From: Martinezella lusitana
Lineage (GTDB): Bacteria > Pseudomonadota > Alphaproteobacteria > Rhizobiales > Rhizobiaceae
Reading direction: 5' to 3'
NCBI RefSeq assembly: GCF_014207095.1
Contig: NZ_JACHBG010000002.1
Coordinates: 558,001 to 622,000, forward strand
DNA length: 64,000 bases
Shown: one piece after another, positions 35,511-44,714 of the stretch
Layout of the letters: the number at the start of each line of letters is the position of its first letter
Position numbering within the stretch: the first letter of the stretch is position 1
Notes under the pieces: generated by a model
What the model was told of the DNA's origin: nothing
Database searches by the model: none
What the model saw: the letters and a program-made list of their open reading frames with translations, nothing else
Translations under genes and position numbers: made by a program

Positions 35511-36560
35511 CTACTCCCTGCGCCGGTGGCTGGTGAGGCCAGTCACGACATCTTGCGCCGAGATCGTTCCGATAATCGTACCGTTGTCAACCACGCCGAT
35601 GTTTCCCGGCTGGCGTGTGAGCGCATCGAGGATATCGACAAGCGGCGTTGCGGCCGTTGCCGTAGCGGTTACGGAGCCGGCATTAGCCGAATGTCCAATC
35701 CCTTGCTGCATCACGTCCTGTGCGGTCAGCATGCTGATGGGGTTCATGTGTTGCACGAAATCGGCCACGTATTGATCGGCCGGGTTTTTGACGATCTCCT
35801 GCGGCGTGCCGCACTGGATGATGTGGCCGCTTTCCATGATGGCGATGCGGTTGCCGATGCGGAAGGCCTCGTCCAGGTCGTGACTGACGAACAGGATTGT
35901 GCGCTTCAGCCGGCGCTGGAATTCCAGCAGTTCGTCCTGGAGACGCGTGCGGATCAGCGGGTCGAGCGCGGAGAACGGCTCGTCCATGAGCAGGATCGGC
36001 GCGCCGGTCGCAAAGGCGCGCGCCAGGCCGACACGCTGTTGCATGCCGCCAGAAAGCTCGTTGACCTTGCGATTGGCCCATTGCGTGAGATTGACGAGTT
36101 GCAGCTGTTCATCGACCCGCTTCTTGCGTTCGGCTTCCGGAACGCCGGCAAGTTCCAGGCCGAAGCCCACATTGTCGGCCACGGTGCGCCACGGCAGCAG
36201 CGCAAACTGCTGGAACACCATGGACACCGTGTGCATGCGCAGATCGCGCAGCGTCTTCGGATTGCAGGAATAAGGATTGACCGGGCCGTTCTTGGTATTG
36301 ACGACGACGTCGCCGCGCACGACAGGCGCAAGGCCGTTGACGGCGCGCAGCAGCGTCGATTTGCCGGAGCCGGAGAGGCCCATCAGCACGAGGATTTCAC
36401 CTTCCTCGATCTCCAGCGAAGCGTTGGCGACGCCAAGCACCATGCCTGTGGATTTGCCGATGTCGTCGCGCGACTTGCCTTCGTCGACGAGTTTCAGTGC
36501 GGCGTTAGGACGATCGCCAAAGATGATGCTGACATTATTGAAGCCGACAGCGACGGTCAT
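35511..36560 (-). CDS. choV: choline ABC transporter ATP-binding protein
   Basis: A 349-residue ATPase of the quaternary-amine (ProV/OpuA) family. Walker A is GLSGSGKST, the signature LSGGMQQRVGLARAFA and Walker B ILLMDEPFSALDPL. The long N-terminal segment before Walker A and a single short CBS-like region at the end (about 285-345, VVDNGTIIGTISAQDVV) match rhizobial ChoV. Its start overlaps the choW stop as ATGA (36557-36560). Confidence 0.94.
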   Translation of the reverse strand: MTVAVGFNNVSIIFGDRPNAALKLVDEGKSRDDIGKSTGMVLGVANASLEIEEGEILVLMGLSGSGKSTLLRAVNGLAPVVRGDVVVNTKNGPVNPYSCNPKTLRDLRMHTVSMVFQQFALLPWRTVADNVGFGLELAGVPEAERKKRVDEQLQLVNLTQWANRKVNELSGGMQQRVGLARAFATGAPILLMDEPFSALDPLIRTRLQDELLEFQRRLKRTILFVSHDLDEAFRIGNRIAIMESGHIIQCGTPQEIVKNPADQYVADFVQHMNPISMLTAQDVMQQGIGHSANAGSVTATATAATPLVDILDALTRQPGNIGVVDNGTIIGTISAQDVVTGLTSHRRRE

Positions 36561-37414
36561 GAGCGATCTCCTTCGCCGGGGGCACGGAACATACGGTCGA
36601 GAACGATCGCCAGAATCACGATACAGGAGCCGGAATCGAAGCTTTTGCCGACATTAACGCTTTGCAGCCCGCGCAAAACAGGCACCCCTAGACCTGGCGC
36701 ACCCACGAGCGCTGCAATGGACACCATCGAGAGTGACAGCATGATAGTTTGGGTCAGGCCGGCCATGATCTGCGGTGCCGCGAAGGGTAGTTCGATCTTA
36801 CGCAATACCTGCCGCTGCGTTGCACCGAAAGCTTCGGCTGCCTCGACGAGGGAGGGGGGTGTCGAGATGATGCCGAGACGGGTCATTCGGATTGCAGCTG
36901 GAATGGCAAAGACGACTGTCGCGACGAGACCAGGCACCATGCCAAGACCAAGCAAGATCATCGCTGGCACGAGATAGACGAAGGTCGGGATCGTTTGCAT
37001 CAGGTCGAGGATCGGCCGCATGATAGCATACAGCCAAGGTCGCCGTGCAGCTGCGATGCCGAGGGGTACGCCGACGAGCATACAGACGAAAGTCGAGGCC
37101 AGAACCAGCGCAAGCGTCTCGGTCGTCTCTTTCCAGTAGCCCTGGTTGATGGTGACGAGAAAGCCGACGAGGGTAAGTGCGGCGATTGAAACGCTTCGAC
37201 GCATCCAATAGGCGATAGCGGCGAAGACGGCGACGACGATCAACGGATGCGGTGCCTGCAAGAGGAACAACAGCCCATTGATCCCATGGGAGACAACGAA
37301 TGCGAGGCCGTCGAAGAACCATATGAAGTTCGTCGTCAGCCAATCTACAGCTGCTTTGGCCCAAGGCCCGATAGGGAGGCGGTAGTCGGTTAACCAGTTC
37401 ACGTCTTTGCCCAC
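36557..37414 (-). CDS. choW: choline ABC transporter permease
   Basis: A 285-residue inner-membrane permease with about six helices and the family docking motif EAAEAFGATQRQVLRKIELP. NQGYWKETTETLALVLAS and DLMQTIPTFVYLVPA are the landmarks of ProW/ChoW proteins. It is separated from choX by 169 bp containing a GC-rich hairpin, which probably sets permease expression below that of the binding protein. Confidence 0.94.
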   Translation of the reverse strand: MGKDVNWLTDYRLPIGPWAKAAVDWLTTNFIWFFDGLAFVVSHGINGLLFLLQAPHPLIVVAVFAAIAYWMRRSVSIAALTLVGFLVTINQGYWKETTETLALVLASTFVCMLVGVPLGIAAARRPWLYAIMRPILDLMQTIPTFVYLVPAMILLGLGMVPGLVATVVFAIPAAIRMTRLGIISTPPSLVEAAEAFGATQRQVLRKIELPFAAPQIMAGLTQTIMLSLSMVSIAALVGAPGLGVPVLRGLQSVNVGKSFDSGSCIVILAIVLDRMFRAPGEGDRS

Positions 37415-37550
37415 GATTGGGGGCGGCTGTTCCGATGTTATCTTATGGTCCGGAAGTTGCCGCCGAAGAATAACGGTCTGTCACGCCACATGGAGCATTG
37501 CCCTTGGGATGGCGGGACGCGAAGGAAACAATCCGTTTGCGGAAGAGAAA

Positions 37551-37569
37551 GGGGCGGTTTTGCCGCCCC
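37551..37569 (-). terminator. hairpin between choX and choW (partial terminator)
   Basis: On the minus strand GGGGCGG-CAAAA-CCGCCCC is followed by TTTCTC, starting 14 bases after the choX stop. Weak T-runs like this behind binding-protein genes usually attenuate or protect the upstream message rather than end it completely. Confidence 0.65.
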
Positions 37570-37583
37570 TCGATCTGCCGGTT

Positions 37584-38540
37584 TTACAGGCCAAGCTTGG
37601 ACTTGACCGCCGCCAGGCTGTCGCCGCCATCCTTGGTGGTGACGCCGGCGAGCCAGGGCGTAACCGCCGCCGAATTGGCCTTCAGCCATTCCTTGGCGGC
37701 CACTTCCGGATCCTTGCCGTCATTCAGGATCTTGCCCATGATTTCGTTTTCCATCGGCAGCGAGAAGACGAGATTCTTGACGAAGGCGCCGACATTCGGG
37801 CACTGCTGCAGGTAGCCGGCCCGCACGTTGGTATAGACCGTCGCGCCGCCGTAGTTCGGACCGAATACGTCATCGCCGCCGGACAGGTAGGTCATCTTGT
37901 AGGTCGTGTTCATCGGGTGCGGAGCCCAGCCGAGGAAGATGATCGGCTTGCCTTCCTTGTCGGCGCGGGAAACCTGCGCCAGCATGCCCTGTTCGGAGGA
38001 TTCGACGACTTCGAAGCCCTTGAGGCCGAAGGTGTTCTTGTCGACCATGTCGATGATCAGACGGTTACCGTCGTTGCCCGGCTCGATGCCGTAGATCTTG
38101 CCGTCGAGGTCGTCCTTATGGGCAGCGATATCCTTGAAGTCCTTGATGCCGAGCGCGGCGCCCTTTTGGTTGGTTGCCAGCGTGTATTTCGCGCCCTCGA
38201 GGTTGGGGCGAACGGTTTCGACCGACTTGTCTTCGGCGAATGGCTTGATGTTCTCGGCCATGGACGGCATCCAGTTGCCGAGGAAGACGTCGATGTCCTT
38301 ATTTTTGAGGGACTGATAGGTCACCGGCACGGCAAGCACCTTGACGTCGGTGTCGTAGCCCAGCGCCTTCAGGAGGACGGAGGCCGTCGCCGTGGTGGAG
38401 GTGATATCGGTCCAGCCGACATCGGCGAAATGCACGGTGCCACAGCTTGCCTGCTCGGCTGCGGAAGCAGCAGTGGAGGTCAGTGTCAGGGCCGAAAGAG
38501 CTGAAGCGAAAGCGACTGCGGTAAGGGTCATTTTTATCAT
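37584..38540 (-). CDS. choX: choline-binding periplasmic protein
   Basis: A 318-residue solute-binding protein with a signal peptide (1-27, cut after ASA). It opens CGTVHFADVGWTDITSTTATAS and contains FLGNWMPSM, IYGIEPGNDGN and FLGWAPHPMN, as in ChoX, where aromatic residues cage the choline trimethylammonium group. In S. meliloti, choXWV imports choline for conversion to betaine or phosphatidylcholine. The ATG at 38540 has GGGAG upstream. No CBP or glycine betaine gene is adjacent. Confidence 0.94.
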   Translation of the reverse strand: MIKMTLTAVAFASALSALTLTSTAASAAEQASCGTVHFADVGWTDITSTTATASVLLKALGYDTDVKVLAVPVTYQSLKNKDIDVFLGNWMPSMAENIKPFAEDKSVETVRPNLEGAKYTLATNQKGAALGIKDFKDIAAHKDDLDGKIYGIEPGNDGNRLIIDMVDKNTFGLKGFEVVESSEQGMLAQVSRADKEGKPIIFLGWAPHPMNTTYKMTYLSGGDDVFGPNYGGATVYTNVRAGYLQQCPNVGAFVKNLVFSLPMENEIMGKILNDGKDPEVAAKEWLKANSAAVTPWLAGVTTKDGGDSLAAVKSKLGL

Positions 38541-38774
38541 TGCGTGACTCCCAGTGTAACGTTCCCAAGCAACCATCAATAACTGACATTTTCAAGCGAC
38601 CACAGTGTATTTGCGCCGGTTTGAGGGGGCTGATTGCGACGCCGGCATTTTTCTGTGCGAGCACTGCCAGGGCTTTGGGCGCGACGGCGAACGGCTTCCG
38701 AATCCTGTGGTTTTCTTTAAGCATATCTTTTCTTATCGGCTCGCAGAACCCATGAAGCATTCAAGGAGAATGTC

Positions 38775-39356
38775 ATGGCCAAGCTCTATTTCCACTACTC
38801 GACGATGAATGCCGGCAAGTCGACGATGTTGCTGCAGGCGGCCTATAACTATCAGGAGCGCGGCATGCGCACGGCCGCCTTCATCGCCGCCCTCGACGAT
38901 CGGGCCGGCCGCGGCAAGATTGCCTCGCGCATCGGCCTGACGATGGACGCCATACCCTTCGACACCCGCGACAATCTGTATTCCATGGTCGAGGAGTTGC
39001 ATGCGAGCGAGCCGCTGAATTGCGTCTTCGTCGACGAGGCGCAATTCCTCTCGCGGGAGCAGGTGTGGCAACTTGCTCATATCGTCGACCGGCTTGGCCT
39101 CCCGGTCATGGCTTACGGGCTGCGAACGGACTTTCATGGAAGGCTGTTTCCGGGCTCGCAGGAACTGCTGACGATTGCCGACGAGCTGCGGGAAGTGCGC
39201 ACGATCTGCCATTGCGGCCGGAAGGCGACCATGGTCGTGCGGTTGGATGCAGCAGGTGAGGTCGTGCGCGAGGGCGCGCAGATCGAGATCGGCGGCAGCG
39301 ACAAATATGTCTCGCTCTGCCGCCGCCATTGGGAAGAAGCGATATCGGGCGAGTGA
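38775..39356 (+). CDS. tdk: thymidine kinase
   Basis: A 193-residue type II TK making dTMP from thymidine. It has P-loop STMNAGKST (9-17), the Asp/Glu of FVDEAQFL, the lasso-like substrate strand YGLRTDFHGRLFPGSQ, and the zinc ligands in CHCGRKA and CRRHW. It is complete, with AAGGAG before the ATG, and is divergent from choX over 234 bp with no obvious operator. Confidence 0.95.
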   Translation: MAKLYFHYSTMNAGKSTMLLQAAYNYQERGMRTAAFIAALDDRAGRGKIASRIGLTMDAIPFDTRDNLYSMVEELHASEPLNCVFVDEAQFLSREQVWQLAHIVDRLGLPVMAYGLRTDFHGRLFPGSQELLTIADELREVRTICHCGRKATMVVRLDAAGEVVREGAQIEIGGSDKYVSLCRRHWEEAISGE

Positions 39357-39448
39357 GGCTCGATGTCTTCTACGACGCGCGATGCAACTGCGGTCTCTTC
39401 GCGCCACTGTCGGGATCAAGCAAACAGCATGAGGAACTGGGAGGCGTG

Positions 39449-39835
39449 ATGAAGCTGCTCTGTCTGACCTTGATGATCGTCCTGCTCGCTTCGGCTTCTC
39501 AGGTGCTTGCGGATGGAGATGCGGTCGCGGGCGCTGCCGTTTTCAGGAAATGCGCGGCCTGCCATACGGCGACCGCCCATGAGAACCGTGTCGGGCCATC
39601 GCTGATTGATATCATCGGCCGCCCGGTCGCGAGCCTGCCGGATTACAACTACTCGCCGGCGATGAAAGCCTTTGGGGCTGACGGCAAGGTCTGGGATGAG
39701 GTGTTGCTACGCAAATACCTGCCGGGGCCTCAGGCCCTGGTGAAGGGGATCAGGATGACTTTCCCCGGTTTGAAGAGCGACAGGGACCTCGACAATCTGA
39801 TCGCCTATTTGCGGAATCCCGCCGCCGCGCAATAA
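39449..39835 (+). CDS. periplasmic c-type cytochrome, class I
   Basis: A 128-residue exported cytochrome c. It has a signal peptide (1-21, ending VLA-D), the haem-binding C-x-x-C-H as CAACH near residue 37, GPSLIDIIGRPVA, and an axial Met probably in GIRMTFPG. It resembles cytochrome c2/c552 of rhizobia but is small. It would shuttle electrons in the periplasm. The ATG at 39449 is preceded by GGGAGG. It follows tdk by 92 bp; a shared transcript is possible. Confidence 0.88.
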   Translation: MKLLCLTLMIVLLASASQVLADGDAVAGAAVFRKCAACHTATAHENRVGPSLIDIIGRPVASLPDYNYSPAMKAFGADGKVWDEVLLRKYLPGPQALVKGIRMTFPGLKSDRDLDNLIAYLRNPAAAQ

Positions 39836-39906
39836 TGCGGTCGGGCATTTTCATGTCGTCCGTAAGCAGCTAGTCTCACCCTGATAGGCAGGGGAGAGAT
39901 GCGTTC

Positions 39907-40929
39907 ATGGCTGTACCTCATTCCTTCGACGGCACACTCGACAAGGCGCAGACGACGCTTGACGACGCTATTGGCAGTGCGACTGCCGCCGTGGCGACGC
40001 TTGCGGGGCATGCCAGAGGCGAGGGAGGCGCCGAGGTCGTCAATTTTCCGGTAGAAGAGGCGCTGGTCCGTGAGACTGTGGAAACGCTGGAGCGATGGAA
40101 ATCGCTTGCTCTGTCCCTGGTGAAGGAGCTGGATCGGATGACTGCGAATGCAGATTTGCAGCATCGCCGGCTATTCGACGAAAATGCTGGCCTCCAAGAT
40201 GCCAGTCTGCTTCGCAGGAAACTGGCGGGCGGCCCGATGAAGCCGGAAGCGATCATCGCCGATATTGAGGCAACGCTGAGCGCATCGGCGGCCCTCGATC
40301 GCCTGTTCAAACAGGCCAGACCTGCCTTGTCGCGATGCTTTCGTGACTGCGAAAGCCATTTGGACGGGGCGATCGAGCGACGGCGAAAACTGGACTTTGC
40401 GATCGAGGAAGTGCAGCGCGAAGCCGATGTGGTCATGACCCAGGTCACGGATCTGCGTCGCAGCCTGTCTTCGACGCGCAATTCCGATACGCATCTCGAG
40501 CTCGACGACGACTATCGGGACCTGCTGGCCGGGCAGGATGCGCTGCGCAAACGTGAGAGAGAGTTGCAATCCGATCGGACGATGCGTCAGCGTCTGATCG
40601 ATATCTATGAGGGGTTGGCGGGCGTCCTGAATGGGCAGATCGCCGCTGTCGGGGCCATGGCGGGAAAACTCACCGTCGATATCGAGCAACGCATCGCCCT
40701 GCTGAAGGCATTGACGTCGGAAGTTGATGCGCTGCCACCCTCGACAAGCCGGTCCCCGGCCGTTGAGAGCCTGATCCAGGCCTTCGAGGCGAATGTGCTG
40801 GCCGGGCACGATCTTGCGGCACGCAAGGCGCATGTCGATTTCGTCTTCGCCAGGCGGTTGGAGCCACATTCATTGCCCGTCGCCGCCGAGCCGGGAGGGG
40901 CCTCTGAGGAGGCGCAACCGGAAGGATGA
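39907..40929 (+). CDS. coiled-coil hypothetical protein
   Basis: A 340-residue protein with no signal peptide and no membrane segment. I do not recognise a family. It is mostly charged alpha-helix: long heptad-like stretches at about 55-85, 150-240 (EVQREADVVMTQVTDLRRSL then DALRKRERELQ) and 245-290. A short Asp/Pro/Ser-rich tail follows. GGGGAGAG lies upstream of the ATG at 39907. It precedes a DUF2333 membrane protein on the same strand, 198 bp away. It may be a cytoskeletal or envelope-associated scaffold, which is inference only. Confidence 0.8.
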   Translation: MAVPHSFDGTLDKAQTTLDDAIGSATAAVATLAGHARGEGGAEVVNFPVEEALVRETVETLERWKSLALSLVKELDRMTANADLQHRRLFDENAGLQDASLLRRKLAGGPMKPEAIIADIEATLSASAALDRLFKQARPALSRCFRDCESHLDGAIERRRKLDFAIEEVQREADVVMTQVTDLRRSLSSTRNSDTHLELDDDYRDLLAGQDALRKRERELQSDRTMRQRLIDIYEGLAGVLNGQIAAVGAMAGKLTVDIEQRIALLKALTSEVDALPPSTSRSPAVESLIQAFEANVLAGHDLAARKAHVDFVFARRLEPHSLPVAAEPGGASEEAQPEG

Positions 40930-41127
40930 TTGGCATCCCTTGCTGAAAAAGCGGTACAGACTGTTGTCGTTTTCCTCCAGAACACATATTTGCTGGAGCT
41001 GGGATAGCGCCAAAGCTCTAGAGCACGGAAATCGAAAGAGATTTTCGCAAGAGCGGATGCGCGGATTCTGTGTGGTGCGTCCTTCGCGTGTCGACAGGAT
41101 GCGCGTTGAGGTTTAGGAGGCGTATCC

Positions 41128-42267
41128 ATGCTCGACTCGATCAAGGCGCTCTGGAAGCGGATGACCTCTGCCATCGGGCGGTGGCTGGGCCTGGTCTTCG
41201 TCGGGATTGCGTGGCCTTTCCTGGCGGCGCATGGCTGGTACCGGCAGCGCAACTGGGTGATCAAGGTGCCGATCGCAGCCTTTGTGGCCCTGCTTGCGAT
41301 CCTCTACGTCTATTTCGTCTGGCAGACGCAGGTTTGGAGCGGGTTCAATACGGCCTATCCCGACGTCTACAAGTTCTCCGAACGCAAATTCTCCGCCGGG
41401 CAAGAATTGCCGGCGCCGAGCGGGCAGCAGGCTGCGGCCAGCGCGCCCAAGGCCTGCCAGACCTCGGCTGTCGTCGACGTTGCAGCTGATCTCACCGATT
41501 TCAACGTCAACCAGAATGCCTGGATTTCGTCGATGCTGCTCTACAAGGCAGGCTTCTTCGGGCTCTCATGGGACGACACGCCGTTTCTCGATAACAAGGC
41601 TTCCTTCCAGCGTGGTGTGAATTCCATTGTTCGTCGCACCTCGGCGGAGCTTGTCGATACAATTGGCCGCGTGCGCGGGACATCAGGCATCAACAGCGAC
41701 CTGCAGAAGGCACGCGGCAATCTGCAATTCGACGAATCGAGCTGGTATTTCGGGCTGCATCCGTTCGGGCCGAAGACGCCGACGCCGAGCTACTATCGCG
41801 CTGCAATTACCAATCTTCGCAGCTTCAATACTGACCTCAGCAGCTGCAAGACGATCTTCGACGGTCGCGCCGACAATTTGCTGCAGTTCGTCGATCATAT
41901 CGCGGGCGACCTCGGCAGCACGGCCAATATCCTGGCCGACCGATCTCAGAACTATAGTTACGGATGGTTCGACACGCGGGCCGACGATCGCTTCTGGTTC
42001 GCCTACGGCCAGCTTTACGCCACCTATGGCATTCTGAGTGCTGCCGGTGCGGACTTTCAGCAGGTCATCGCCGAGCGCAATGTCGGCGTGCTCTGGAACG
42101 GCACTCTCGATATGCTGCGGGCGGCGTTACGGATCCAGCCGCTTATCATCTCCAATGGCAGCGAAGACAGCTCCTTCATGCCAAGCCATCTTGCCACGAT
42201 GGGCTTCCATGTCCTGCGGGTACGGTCGAATCTCGTTGAAATCCGTACGGTTCTGGGTGGTCGCTGA
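41128..42267 (+). CDS. DUF2333 family membrane protein
   Basis: A 379-residue protein. A basic start (MLDSIKALWKRMTSAIGRWL) leads to a hydrophobic zone with one or two membrane helices (about 45-66), then a large periplasmic domain. DFNVNQNAWISSMLLYKAGFFGLSWDDTPFLDNKASFQ and SSWYFGLHPFGPKTPTPSYYR are characteristic of DUF2333. The function of the family is unknown. GGAGGCG sits close to the ATG. Its position behind the coiled-coil protein suggests, but does not prove, a shared process. Confidence 0.85.
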   Translation: MLDSIKALWKRMTSAIGRWLGLVFVGIAWPFLAAHGWYRQRNWVIKVPIAAFVALLAILYVYFVWQTQVWSGFNTAYPDVYKFSERKFSAGQELPAPSGQQAAASAPKACQTSAVVDVAADLTDFNVNQNAWISSMLLYKAGFFGLSWDDTPFLDNKASFQRGVNSIVRRTSAELVDTIGRVRGTSGINSDLQKARGNLQFDESSWYFGLHPFGPKTPTPSYYRAAITNLRSFNTDLSSCKTIFDGRADNLLQFVDHIAGDLGSTANILADRSQNYSYGWFDTRADDRFWFAYGQLYATYGILSAAGADFQQVIAERNVGVLWNGTLDMLRAALRIQPLIISNGSEDSSFMPSHLATMGFHVLRVRSNLVEIRTVLGGR

Positions 42268-42362
42268 TTGTCGGGCCGATCGCGCGCATGTCTGCGCGCG
42301 CGTTGGTCCGTCAGGACGTGCGGTCATGCTTTTGGCTCTAAAGCGGTCGAAGTTCGGAGAGA

Positions 42363-43094
42363 CTAGCTGATCAACTTGAGCCGAATGGCTTTCGCGACGA
42401 GTTGCGTGCGGTTAACGCAATCGAGCTTCTTGATCGCGTTCGTCATGTAGGCGTTGACGGTGTGGTCGGAGAGCGACAGGATCTGGCCAATCTCCACTGA
42501 CGTCTTGCCTTGCGCCGTCCAGCGAACAACTTCGAGTTCGCGGGCAGAAAGCGTATGCGGTGCCGAGCCATCGTTGCGCTTCAGGCAGCTATAGGCATCG
42601 AGCGCCTGCAGCATGATCATGGAGAGCTCGTTGAGCTCGCTCTGGCTGAGGCTGCTGCGATTGCCCATGAACCAGAAAATCAGACGCTGCCCATCGGCGG
42701 AATTGATCGGAACAATGACGTTCGCCGGGCAATTGTAGTTGATCAGCAGCGTCTGCAGCTCACGCGACAACTCAACCTCTGGTTCATTGTCTTTTTCCAG
42801 CAGATGCCAGGCGTGCGGCATCACCGAATCGCGAACGCGGAGCAATGTCTGGCAACGCCGAACCAGTTGCTGACGATCGAATTCGCGCACGAACTGGGCC
42901 GGCACGGAGCCCTGGATCAGCAGCGGCGTCATCATCGAATCGTCCGGGAGCGGCGCGTTCAAAAAAGCCACGTGGCTAAAGCCAAAGGCTGTTGCCGAGC
43001 GTTCCAGCGCCTCTGCAAATGCCGTCTGTGTCCGAGCAGCGGCCAACTCGGCAGAAAGCAGCAATTGTCTCTCGGCAGCAATGATATAGGACAT
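42363..43094 (-). CDS. LuxR-family regulator with a divergent autoinducer-binding-like domain
   Basis: A 243-residue protein. The C-terminal LuxR helix-turn-helix is clear (LSARELEVVRWTAQGKTSVEIGQILSLSDHTVNAY). The N-terminal 160 residues follow the acyl-homoserine-lactone domain layout (GFSHVAFLNAP, then VMPHAW). They lack the Asp-Pro pair of TraR/LuxR; RCQ occupies that region. It may therefore bind another ligand or none. No luxI is nearby, so it is a solo regulator. The start at 43094 has a weak ribosome binding site and is uncertain by some codons. Confidence 0.85.
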   Translation of the reverse strand: MSYIIAAERQLLLSAELAAARTQTAFAEALERSATAFGFSHVAFLNAPLPDDSMMTPLLIQGSVPAQFVREFDRQQLVRRCQTLLRVRDSVMPHAWHLLEKDNEPEVELSRELQTLLINYNCPANVIVPINSADGQRLIFWFMGNRSSLSQSELNELSMIMLQALDAYSCLKRNDGSAPHTLSARELEVVRWTAQGKTSVEIGQILSLSDHTVNAYMTNAIKKLDCVNRTQLVAKAIRLKLIS

Positions 43095-43670
43095 ATGGTA
43101 AAGGCGCCCACAGCGTATTATCGTTATCAAATACCCGATCTATGGGTGAATGCTAGACGCAAAAATACCACAGGACCAGAAATAAATTCATTTTCATATA
43201 TTTTAATATGCGAACGTGCGGAATTGTATGACTTTTTGCCAAAGAGACGCCTAAGAGCGAAATTTTTACCTTCGGTATCCGCAAATGCGGTGCCGATAGG
43301 CGTCATATATTCCCGCGATGGCGGTGGTGAAAAATCTCATATTTTCAGACCTTGCCCGATGCGGATTTGGCGGACCCGTCCAGTAATCTTCGACATGCTT
43401 CAGGGGCTCTATGCCTGCGCTCTTGCATGCTTATGGTTGAGTGGTCGTCTGATTATATGGTATGATAGACGGCTTGCTCGAACCGCCTGCTGCGAATGAA
43501 GTTTCACGCTGGAAAGCTTGAGGCTGTTGTTCGTGGAAAACCGCCTTCCGGGCTGAGAATGGGTCTGCCTTTTCTGAAATGATGTTGCGCTGCAAAGCCC
43601 TGCCTTGCGAAGGCCCAAAGCGGTTGCTATCGGTCATGCCAAAGCAATCGCTTTCTCAGGCGTGTATCTC
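43095..43670. other. 576-bp intergenic region between the LuxR regulator and the ClpP-like genes
   Basis: AT-rich near 43150-43220. A sigma70-like element TTGAGT-N18-TATGAT lies at 43437-43466 and could serve the ClpP-like genes, about 205 bp upstream. The remaining reading frames lack ribosome binding sites. I see nothing else I can support. Confidence 0.4.
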
Positions 43671-44654
43671 ATGAATTTTCGCTTCCTGCCGCAGCTTGCA
43701 ATGCGGTGTTGTCAAATGGCGCTGTGGCTACTGACGGTCATTTCGCTTCTGGTGCTGTCGCCCGCGTCTGCCGGAGCGGCCGAGGTCACTGGTGGCCAGC
43801 CGATGCAATTCCGGCTCGTCCATGGCGATATGGGGCAATGCCGCGGCGACAGCAGCTGCCCAGACTGGATTTCGGCAGAAGGGCAGATCATGGCGGATTC
43901 GCCAAGGAAGCTGCAAAAGCTGCTGAAAAAGCTTGGCAATCGTAAGTTGCCGATCGTCGTGAGTTCACCCGGCGGCGATGTGAAGGCCGCGATGGAAATG
44001 GCTCATACCATCCGGAAGCAGAAGCTCTCGGTCGCGGTCGGCCGCACCCGCTCGCGGGCATGCCCTTATTCGGAACCGATCTGCCCGGCCGCGGTCGCTA
44101 AGGACGGCTCGATCAAGGGCGAGCCGTTTTCCGCAGGGGCGATCTGCTTTTCGGCCTGCCCGTTATTTTTCACGGGCGGCATCCAGCGGGTATTTAGCCC
44201 CTTTGCGCTTATGGGCGTTCATCAGATCACGACCACCTATAGCGAGGTGCGTGTCCAATACCGTACCGAATATGAAATGGTTGATGGCAAGCGGAAGATC
44301 ATTTCGAAGAAGGAAATCGGACGCAAATTCGTCGGCAAGTACGATACGACCAAGCTCGATAAGGCGCAGAAAGCGAGGTTGGTGGGATTTCTCGGCAAGA
44401 TGGGCGTCGACAACGCGCTTGTCGATCTGATGCTCGGGACTGACCCGAACGGCATCCACCTGATCTCGCAGATGGATGCTCTCAAATTGAAGCTGACGAC
44501 GGAGCCAGTGGATGCACTCGCGCTTGTAACCCTGTATGATTGTCGTTCTCATCAACTGGTCGCCGATTGCGTGGAACAGACAAGATCCGATTCGCCGGTT
44601 GCCGTCAGTTCGAGCTCCCAGGAGGCTGGACGGGCTTCTGCGGGAGAAAAATGA
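43671..44654 (+). CDS. secreted ClpP-fold serine-protease-like protein (COG3904 type), copy 1
   Basis: A 327-residue exported protein. It has a signal peptide (about 1-37, ending AGAA). A ClpP/crotonase-fold core follows: PIVVSSPGGDVKAAMEMAHTIR corresponds to the ClpP N-SPGG region, CFSACPLFFTGG (Ser161) sits where ClpP has its catalytic Ser, and MGVHQ (His184) holds the matching His. Many Cys (for example C57, C63, C131, C138, C159, C163) suggest disulfides in the periplasm. The last 110 residues form an extra domain not found in ClpP. It is four bases or less from a paralogue. The start at 43671 gives the signal peptide. Confidence 0.8.
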   Translation: MNFRFLPQLAMRCCQMALWLLTVISLLVLSPASAGAAEVTGGQPMQFRLVHGDMGQCRGDSSCPDWISAEGQIMADSPRKLQKLLKKLGNRKLPIVVSSPGGDVKAAMEMAHTIRKQKLSVAVGRTRSRACPYSEPICPAAVAKDGSIKGEPFSAGAICFSACPLFFTGGIQRVFSPFALMGVHQITTTYSEVRVQYRTEYEMVDGKRKIISKKEIGRKFVGKYDTTKLDKAQKARLVGFLGKMGVDNALVDLMLGTDPNGIHLISQMDALKLKLTTEPVDALALVTLYDCRSHQLVADCVEQTRSDSPVAVSSSSQEAGRASAGEK

Positions 44655-44714
44655 CTGTTGCTAGAATTGCGGATTCCACTTGTTTGCACGTTCCTGCCAT
44701 GCTGTTCCGTCCCG

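Noticed and set aside
43409..43637. Two overlapping minus-strand frames of about 70 codons upstream of the ClpP-like genes
   Set aside because: No ribosome binding site, no recognisable protein features, and a probable promoter lies across them.
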